Assembly (NCBI GenBank): GCA_040756905.1
Contig: JBFLYD010000047.1
Location: 1-45,276, forward strand
Direction of reading: 5' to 3'
DNA: 45,276 nucleotides
DNA from: Acidobacteriota bacterium
GTDB taxonomy: Bacteria > Acidobacteriota > Aminicenantia > JBFLYD01
The notes under the pieces are model-generated. The model had not been told where the DNA came from. It saw nothing but the letters and a program-made list of their open reading frames with translations, and did no database searches. The translations under genes were made by a program, and so were the position numbers. Positions 39,810 to 45,276 of the stretch are shown here, in pieces (the first letter of the stretch is position 1; every line of letters begins with the position of its first letter).

Positions 39810-42320
39810 ATGGGAAGCATAAAAAAAATTTATACTTTGTTTATTTTTCTTTATTGGATATTTTCATCCATTTTATCTTCTCAGATGGTAAACCCTGCCA
39901 TTGACAGAGATGAGAAGCCATTTTCATACTTTAGATACCCTGTTGATGTTGTGGGAATAATGGATGGAAGGGAAGGAACTGAGATAACTCCTGAAGGTTA
40001 TCTTTATACAGGCTATTGCGAATTGATGTTTTTTACTGGAAGCCCTCCTGAACCTGTAAATCAAAGAGTAAAAACTCTTTATAAAGGATACCTTCCAATT
40101 ATTCAATATCAATTCATAAAGGAAGATGTAAAATATTCTGTTACAATTTTTGCTTTTACTCTAAATGGTAGCCCTGGAGAGAACCTTATAAATTTTATAA
40201 AAATAGAATTTCAAAATCTTTCCAATTCCCAAAGATCCGTCTATTGGACAGCTGGAACAAGATACACAGCTGAATCAAATTATATCCATGGAGTCCCTGA
40301 CCACAGGTTTAAAAGGCCAGCAAAGTCTGAAAGAATAGGAACTTACGAGCAGGCAGGAGAAGAATTCAACCCTGAATGGCAATATGAGTTTTCTGATGGA
40401 ATGATGATGAGGGATAAAAAAGTCTTATATTTTTTCCCTGAGGAAATTAAACACAAAAAACTCGTCACATTGAGAAATGAATACAGGAGTGAATATAAAA
40501 AGCCAAGAATCATGCCAACAACTCCAGTTGGTCTTGTAAAATTTGAAATTAAGCTTGACCTGGGCGAAACAAAATCCCTTGTTCTCAAAATGCCATACCA
40601 TCCAGTGTGCTGTCCCATAAATCTCTTCCCAACTAATCAACTTCTCGTAAAGCACACTGAAGGGGTATGGGAAAGGGACTTCCCCATGGGTGGGGAGTGC
40701 TCAGTGAAGCGTCTAAGGAGGGCTTGCCCCCATAGGGAAAGTGTCGTGGCACAAAAGGATAACGAAAGGTATTTAAGTGACATGACAATAGTTGCTCAAG
40801 AGGACAATCTAATAGAAAAAATAAAAAATGCTGATTTTGATGAATATCTTAAAATCACAGTAAATTATTGGGAAAAAATTCTGGGAGAAGGAATTGAGAT
40901 TTATCTATCTGAGGAAAAAGTGATAAATACTTTCAAAGCAAACTTAATCTATGACCTGATTGCAAGGGACAAAATTGGAAAAGATTATGTACAAAAAGTT
41001 AATGAATTTCAATATGATGCCTTCTGGTTAAGGGATAGTTCATACATTGTTAGAAATTATGATATATCGGGTTATCATAAAATCGCAGAACAGTGTCTGG
41101 ATTTTTTTCTTAAATGGCAGAATGAAAATGGAAATTTTATCTCTCAGGGAGGACAGTATGATGGTTGGGGACAAACTCTGTGGGCATTCGGACAGCATTA
41201 TAAGATTACAAATGATTTAAATTTTGCAAAAAAAGTTTATCATTCTGTTAAAAGAGCGATGGAGTGGCTCCATAATGCAACAAAAAAGGATCCTCTAAAA
41301 ATTATGCCAGTTACAACTTCTGGAGATAATGAATTAATAACAGGCCATGTAACAGGCCATAATTTCTGGGCTTTAGCAGGAATAAAAAATGCAATCATTC
41401 TTGCTAATGCTCTTGAAGAAAAACAGGATGTAAAATTTTTTAAAAAGGAATACGAAGATTATTTCAAGAACTTTTTAAAGGCATTAAAATACATAACAAA
41501 AAAATCTGGGGGATACATACCTCCGGGCTTAGATGATCTGAGTGGTCAGAACTGGGGAAATATGCTCTCGGTGTATCCAGAAAAGATTCTAAACCCATTC
41601 GACCAAATGGTTACAGCCACTCTTAACCATACAAAGAAAAAATATCAGGAAGGAATTATGACCTATGGAGATGGAAAATGGCTTCATCTATATCTTACGA
41701 TGAAAAACACTGAAACAGAGGTAATCCGGGGAGAACAGGAAGAAGTTCTTGAAGAATTCTATTCGATGTTAATGCACACAAGTTCAACCCATACTGGCTT
41801 TGAATTTTCAATATTACCATGGGGAGATAGGGATTTTGGACAGAATCTTACACCTCATGGATGGTTTGCTGCAAAATTCAGAGTCTTACTGAGAAACATG
41901 CTTTTAAGGGAGGAAGACAAAAATCTTCATTTATTATCAGTTATCTCTCCAGTCTGGGTGGAAGATGGAAAGGAAACATTTGTTAAGAATGCGCCAACAG
42001 ATTTTGGAAAAATTGATTTCTCAATTAAATTTAAAAAAGATGGCGCTCTCGTATACATAAACTCTCAGTTTCGCATGCCTCCTGAAAAAATCATTATTCA
42101 TATCCCCTTCTTTGTAGACCTAATCAGCGCAAAAGCTGATGAGAAAAAAGCAAAAATAAAAGATCAAACTATTTTAATTCCTTCGGCAACAAAAAAGGTC
42201 GAACTTTTATGGAAGAAAAAATCTGAAATTCCAGAATTTAGTTATGAGAAAACTGTAAAAGATTATAAAGAGGAATACAGAAAAAAATTTAAAGAGTTTC
42301 TCGAAAAAGGAGAAAAATAA
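39810..42320 (+). CDS. Exported six-hairpin glycosidase-like protein carrying an in-frame palindromic element
   Basis: This is an 836-aa protein. The signal peptide is IKKIYTLFIFLYWIFSSILS. Residues about 30-263 form a beta-rich N-terminal domain. Residues about 265-327 are encoded by palindromic element D. From about 340 comes an (alpha/alpha)6-barrel-like region typical of GH15/GH63/GH65-type glycosidases, with YDAFWLRDSSYIVRNYD, GGQYDGWGQTLWAFGQHY and SGDNELITGHVTGHNFWAL. It probably hydrolyses an alpha-linked oligosaccharide, but the family is not certain. The start at 39810 is chosen for the signal peptide and the GGGG upstream; an ATG at 39741 is also in frame. Its stop is immediately followed by the ATG of the symporter gene. 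Confidence 0.8.
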   Translation: MGSIKKIYTLFIFLYWIFSSILSSQMVNPAIDRDEKPFSYFRYPVDVVGIMDGREGTEITPEGYLYTGYCELMFFTGSPPEPVNQRVKTLYKGYLPIIQYQFIKEDVKYSVTIFAFTLNGSPGENLINFIKIEFQNLSNSQRSVYWTAGTRYTAESNYIHGVPDHRFKRPAKSERIGTYEQAGEEFNPEWQYEFSDGMMMRDKKVLYFFPEEIKHKKLVTLRNEYRSEYKKPRIMPTTPVGLVKFEIKLDLGETKSLVLKMPYHPVCCPINLFPTNQLLVKHTEGVWERDFPMGGECSVKRLRRACPHRESVVAQKDNERYLSDMTIVAQEDNLIEKIKNADFDEYLKITVNYWEKILGEGIEIYLSEEKVINTFKANLIYDLIARDKIGKDYVQKVNEFQYDAFWLRDSSYIVRNYDISGYHKIAEQCLDFFLKWQNENGNFISQGGQYDGWGQTLWAFGQHYKITNDLNFAKKVYHSVKRAMEWLHNATKKDPLKIMPVTTSGDNELITGHVTGHNFWALAGIKNAIILANALEEKQDVKFFKKEYEDYFKNFLKALKYITKKSGGYIPPGLDDLSGQNWGNMLSVYPEKILNPFDQMVTATLNHTKKKYQEGIMTYGDGKWLHLYLTMKNTETEVIRGEQEEVLEEFYSMLMHTSSTHTGFEFSILPWGDRDFGQNLTPHGWFAAKFRVLLRNMLLREEDKNLHLLSVISPVWVEDGKETFVKNAPTDFGKIDFSIKFKKDGALVYINSQFRMPPEKIIIHIPFFVDLISAKADEKKAKIKDQTILIPSATKKVELLWKKKSEIPEFSYEKTVKDYKEEYRKKFKEFLEKGEK
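40604..40789 (+). repeat. In-frame palindromic element, copy D (186 bp)
   Basis: It has the same length as copy B and adds 62 codons. The 5' stem AGTGTGCT/AGCACACT is perfect (40604-40611 and 40651-40658). The central ATGGGAAAG/CTTCCCCAT hairpin has one mismatch. The terminal stem AGTGTCGTGGCAC/GTGACATGACAAT has two mismatches and one wobble, so this looks like an older copy. The encoded peptide begins VCCPINLFPTNQLLVKHTEG. It sits between the N-terminal domain and the helical barrel of the host protein. Confidence 0.92.
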
Positions 42321-44066
42321 ATGATTCTCAATTATATCGATTGGTCAATCATAATTGTCTACTTTATTTTTTCTCTCATTATTGGGTTATATTTCTCGAA
42401 AAGGGCAAGTAAAAGTATTAACGAATATTTTCTTTCAGGGAGAAGCATTCCATGGTGGCTTGCTGGAACGTCAATGGTAGCCACAACATTTGCAGCAGAT
42501 ACTCCCCTTGCAGTCACAGGAATGGTATCAAAACACGGAGTAGCTGGAAACTGGCTGTGGTGGAATTTTGCCATGAGTGGAATCCTTACTGTTTTTTTCT
42601 TTGCTCCCCTTTGGAGAAGGGCTGGAGTTATGACAGATGTTGAATTTGCTGAGATAAGATACAGTGGAAAACCTGCATCATTTCTAAGAGCCTTCCGGGC
42701 GCTTTATTTAGCTATTCCGATAAACTGCATAATCATGGGCTGGGTCACATTAGGAATGGCAAAAGTGATGGAACTAACTCTTGGAATTAAAAAATGGGAA
42801 GCGGTTTTTATATGTTTCGGTGTGACTGTAATCTACTCAATAATTTCTGGCCTCTGGGGTGTTTTGGTCACAGATTTCTTTCAATTTATCATAGCTATGG
42901 GAGGTTCAATAGTACTTGCTGTATTTTCCCTTAAAGCAGTTGGGGGAATTGAAGGAATAGTTAAGCATTCTGAAGCTTTGCCTGTAAGAGGTTCTCCCCT
43001 TTCTTTTATTCCTGATGTAGGCTCTGCGTGGATGCCTCTAATTACATTTTTTGTTTATGTTGGAATGATATGGTGGTCATCCTGGTATCCTGGAGCTGAA
43101 CCAGGAGGAGGTGGATATGTTGCCCAAAGAATTTTCTCCACAAAAAATGAAACTCATTCAATTCTTGCAACTTTCTGGTTCAACATTGCCCATTATGCTT
43201 TAAGGCCCTGGCCATGGATTCTTGTAGCTCTTTCGTCAATGATTGTTTTTCCTAACCTTTCAGACCCGGAAACTGGATATGTAAGAATGATAAAAGATTA
43301 TCTTCCAAATCCATTCAGAGGTCTCATTTTAGCTGGCTTCGCTGCAGCCTATATGTCAACAATTGCAACCCATCTTAACTGGGGAGCTTCTTATGTAGTA
43401 AATGATTTCTACAAAAGATTTATAAAAAAATCTGAATCTGAAAAGCATTATGTGTTCATCTCAAGAGCAGCAACAATCTTTATCATGCTTCTATCTGGAG
43501 TGGTTACTTATTTCATGGGGTCTATTGAACATGCATGGAAACTTTTAATCTCAATCGGTGCAGGAGCTGGATTAGTTCTACTCCTTAGATGGTACTGGTG
43601 GAGAATTAATGCATGGTCTGAAATTTCTGCGATGGCAGCTTCTCTAATCATTTCTCTAATTTTACAGGTAGGCTTCAAGCTCGATTCAAACAACCCAATT
43701 GACTTCGCTAAAATTATGTTGATAACTGTTTCAGGTTCAATCTTGATGTGGCTTTCTGTTACCTATCTCACAAAGCCTGAGCCAGAACAGAAGCTTATCG
43801 AATTCTATAATAAAGTTAGACCTGGAAAACTTTTCTGGAAGCCAGTAGCTGAGAACTTCATGGAGATGGAATCGAAGAACAATCTGCTGATAAATCTTTT
43901 CTGCTGGGTTCTTGGCTCTATTTCTATCTATCTTTCTCTTTTTGGGATAGGAAAATTGATCTTTGGGTCTTATTTGAAAGGAATTATATATTTAGCATTA
44001 TCACTCACTTCAATTTTCATTATCCTATTCCAAATAAAAAGAAATAAACTAAGATTGACAAATTAA
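42321..44066 (+). CDS. Sodium:solute symporter (SSF family)
   Basis: This is a 581-aa membrane transporter with about 13-14 helices. The SSF pattern is clear: YFSKRASKSINEYFLSGRSI, PWWLAGTSMVATTFAADTPL, FSMKNETHSILATFWFN-like spacing at FSTKNETHSILATFWFN, and GLILAGFAAAYMSTIATHLN with the sodium-site Ser/Thr near the helix. It should take up a sugar or other small solute with sodium. It starts directly after the glycosidase stop (TAAATG), with GGAG in the end of that gene, so the two are co-translated. The transporter may import the released sugar. Confidence 0.9.
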   Translation: MILNYIDWSIIIVYFIFSLIIGLYFSKRASKSINEYFLSGRSIPWWLAGTSMVATTFAADTPLAVTGMVSKHGVAGNWLWWNFAMSGILTVFFFAPLWRRAGVMTDVEFAEIRYSGKPASFLRAFRALYLAIPINCIIMGWVTLGMAKVMELTLGIKKWEAVFICFGVTVIYSIISGLWGVLVTDFFQFIIAMGGSIVLAVFSLKAVGGIEGIVKHSEALPVRGSPLSFIPDVGSAWMPLITFFVYVGMIWWSSWYPGAEPGGGGYVAQRIFSTKNETHSILATFWFNIAHYALRPWPWILVALSSMIVFPNLSDPETGYVRMIKDYLPNPFRGLILAGFAAAYMSTIATHLNWGASYVVNDFYKRFIKKSESEKHYVFISRAATIFIMLLSGVVTYFMGSIEHAWKLLISIGAGAGLVLLLRWYWWRINAWSEISAMAASLIISLILQVGFKLDSNNPIDFAKIMLITVSGSILMWLSVTYLTKPEPEQKLIEFYNKVRPGKLFWKPVAENFMEMESKNNLLINLFCWVLGSISIYLSLFGIGKLIFGSYLKGIIYLALSLTSIFIILFQIKRNKLRLTN

Positions 44067-44105
44067 TTATGTCTTTATTCAGCTCTTTGTGATTTTGATT
44101 TTAAA

Positions 44106-44330
44106 TCAGTCATAATGTTTTACTTGAGACCATGTTTCTTTAACCGACTTCTTCAGATTTCTGCAGATGTAGATGGGTAGATTATTTTCATATGGCATGC
44201 AATATTGACATTTAATAGTCTCTGCCTGTTCAACTTCTCTAAATAACTTCTTTAGGTCTTTCAGGTGACCACCCAATACTATAAGAATTTCTCCAGAATA
44301 ATTCCTTTTTTCCCCTTTAGCATTTCTTTT
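44106..44330 (-). pseudogene. C-terminal fragment of an unidentified protein
   Basis: The frame is open between stops at 44331-44333 and 44106-44108. It encodes EILIVLGGHLKDLKKLFREV, EQAETIKCQYCMPYENNLPI and YICRNLKKSVKETWSQVKHYD. There is no start codon with a ribosome binding site. The peptide looks like the end of a real protein, perhaps a membrane glycosyltransferase, but I cannot name it. It slightly overlaps the next fragment (44317-44972). Confidence 0.4.
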
Positions 44331-44972
44331 TTACCAAGTCCAAGACAGAATCCGTGGAAAACGAAGGCATCTGGACTCTCCAGAAGAGTTCATATTCGCC
44401 TTTAAGCACACAGACTGCATGACCGCGGACACACACTCGCTTAATGATGTCATTTGATAACCATAACCTTACTTCAATTTGACTTGGTCGCCCCATTTCA
44501 ATTCCCTGTTCTACCTGCACTTTTATTTCTTCAGATTGGTCTGGAGAAACCAATCCTTGCCTTAGCAGATAACAAGCCAGAGCCCCGGAAGTCGTCCTAC
44601 TGGCGCGGGGTGAAATAGCTCTGTCCACCACGGTACAATTCCATGGGCAACGGCAAAGTAAGCAACCCTCTGCCTACTTTCTGCCTTAGGCATAAACCAG
44701 ACAAATTCATAGTTCTGCACATCTTGGGCCCGCATAACGAAGCCAAACCAGCCTGCTCTTTCTTGACCCAAATGGTGCCCAAGAAAGCGCATCTCCGCCT
44801 GCATCGTGTAATTGCGCTTGATGTCATTTATGAGTGCGACCTTACCGCCGATGTGGTCTACCTCTTTATTGTCGATGATCTGGAGGATCTGTTCGCCCTC
44901 GGACTCGTTGATCTGCCACAAAGGAGAATTGGTTATCAGAGTTTTTTTACCCAGATCAACAAACTTGTTCAT
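44317..44972 (-). pseudogene. Frameshifted LamG/DUF1080-like gene remnant
   Basis: The first frame (from 44972) encodes LWQINESEGEQILQIIDNKE, MQAEMRFLGHHLGQERAGWF and GFVMRAQDVQNYEFVWFMPK, then VAHGIVPWWTELFHPAP. This resembles the beta-jellyroll of DUF1080/LamG-like proteins that bind or cleave sugars. It ends at 44562. A second frame takes over in the overlap (about 44600) and runs to 44317 with less typical sequence. A frameshift, or fusion with unrelated sequence, is likely. The stretch looks richer in G+C than the rest of the window. No signal peptide is visible. Confidence 0.5.
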
Positions 44973-45036
44973 ATGCCTGCCTCAATTTTACAATTTTTTC
45001 TTTTACATTTATTTTGCTTAATTCTGAATAACGGCC

Positions 45037-45108
45037 GAGCGTATCTGAAATTCCGAGCGAAGTGAGGAATTTGGGCGGAGTACCTAAGGCAAGAAGGCAG
45101 ATACGCTC
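45037..45108. repeat. Nested inverted repeat
   Basis: The outer arms GAGCGTATCTG (45037-45047) and CAGATACGCTC (45098-45108) are perfect complements. Directly inside, AAATTCC (45048-45054) pairs with GGAATTT (45066-45072) in a short stem. The palindrome has no T tract, so it is not a simple terminator. It does not match either repeat family in the window. The remaining bases to 45276 contain no open frame or other feature I can recognise. Confidence 0.6.
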
Positions 45109-45276
45109 TGTTGAGCAATGCAACCAATTCATCCATCATTCATCCCATCCCTAGCGTGACTTTACTAAGCAAGAGCGTCGCATAAGAGACAATCTATTGA
45201 AATTATTAGAACAAACGATCTTTTCAATTGTATACACTGAATGGGATATTGGTTTTTAAATCAACTTCAAGCAAAC

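Noticed and set aside
45037-45125. Integron attC site
   Set aside because: The inverted repeat lacks properly placed core sites at both ends, and no integron integrase or cassette array is present.
1-45276. CRISPR array
   Set aside because: The repeats found are few, far apart and palindromic; there is no regular spacing and no cas gene.

Overview
The window is an AT-rich bacterial chromosome segment. It uses the standard genetic code, and many genes have clear AGGAGG-type ribosome binding sites. It carries one tRNA and no rRNA, CRISPR array or phage module. The gene mix is exported DUF5107/TPR and glycosidase proteins, several secreted or cytoplasmic peptidases, a B12-dependent ribonucleotide reductase, and a low-G+C diderm-type envelope with a probable outer-membrane barrel. 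This fits an uncultured anaerobic heterotroph, for example a low-GC Aminicenantes/Acidobacteriota-like lineage. That placement is inference from gene content only.

Layout. 1-7.1 kb: a DUF5107-TPR exported protein, a small membrane protein, tRNA-Thr(CGT) beside a transposase remnant, and a GH3 beta-glucosidase with a secreted cyclophilin. 7.3-12.2 kb: a promoter with a possible NrdR operator, then nrdJ interrupted by two inteins. 12.2-17.8 kb: a glycosidase-like protein with a C-terminal barrel, a GAF-GAF-GGDEF protein and a VTT membrane protein. 17.8-20.2 kb: a scrap zone with a truncated radical-SAM gene, an IS256-like remnant, an unknown exported protein and a broken sensor gene. 20.2-27.2 kb: a methyltransferase, dcd, glycerate 2-kinase, and an overlapping uvrA-holB-ricT operon. 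27.4-30.6 kb: UbiA-type prenyltransferase, DUF362 and Tat-type M24 peptidase in one operon. 30.6-37.3 kb: palindromic intergenic elements, then a minus-strand run of cupin, macro domain, methyltransferase, M20 peptidase, S9 peptidase and adenosine-deaminase-like genes. 37.5-39.7 kb: an MntA-HepT toxin-antitoxin locus with a frameshifted hepT, followed by a 43-aa and a 343-aa gene of unknown function. 39.8-44.1 kb: a secreted six-hairpin glycosidase-like protein coupled to a sodium:solute symporter. 44.1-45.3 kb: decaying gene fragments and an inverted repeat.

The most unusual signal is a family of palindromic repeats with five copies in the window. Three sit inside protein-coding genes (two in the gene at 12212-15298, one in the gene at 39810-42320). 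Those three are 186, 342 and 186 bp long, all multiples of three, all in the same codon phase, and all read without stops. The other two copies are at the 5' ends of genes and join the downstream reading frame in the same phase. The 13-bp terminal stem shows paired substitutions while its loop varies. This resembles the Rickettsia palindromic elements that insert in frame into genes, but the sequence is a different family. A second set of palindromic elements, with GTAGGGCAAGGC-type cores, is strictly intergenic.

Functionally, the window mixes DNA precursor supply and repair (nrdJ, dcd, uvrA, holB), export and breakdown of peptides and polysaccharides (GH3, two other glycosidase-like proteins, S9, M20, M24, SSF symporter), and mobile or selfish DNA (two inteins, transposase scraps, two palindromic families, a broken toxin-antitoxin locus).
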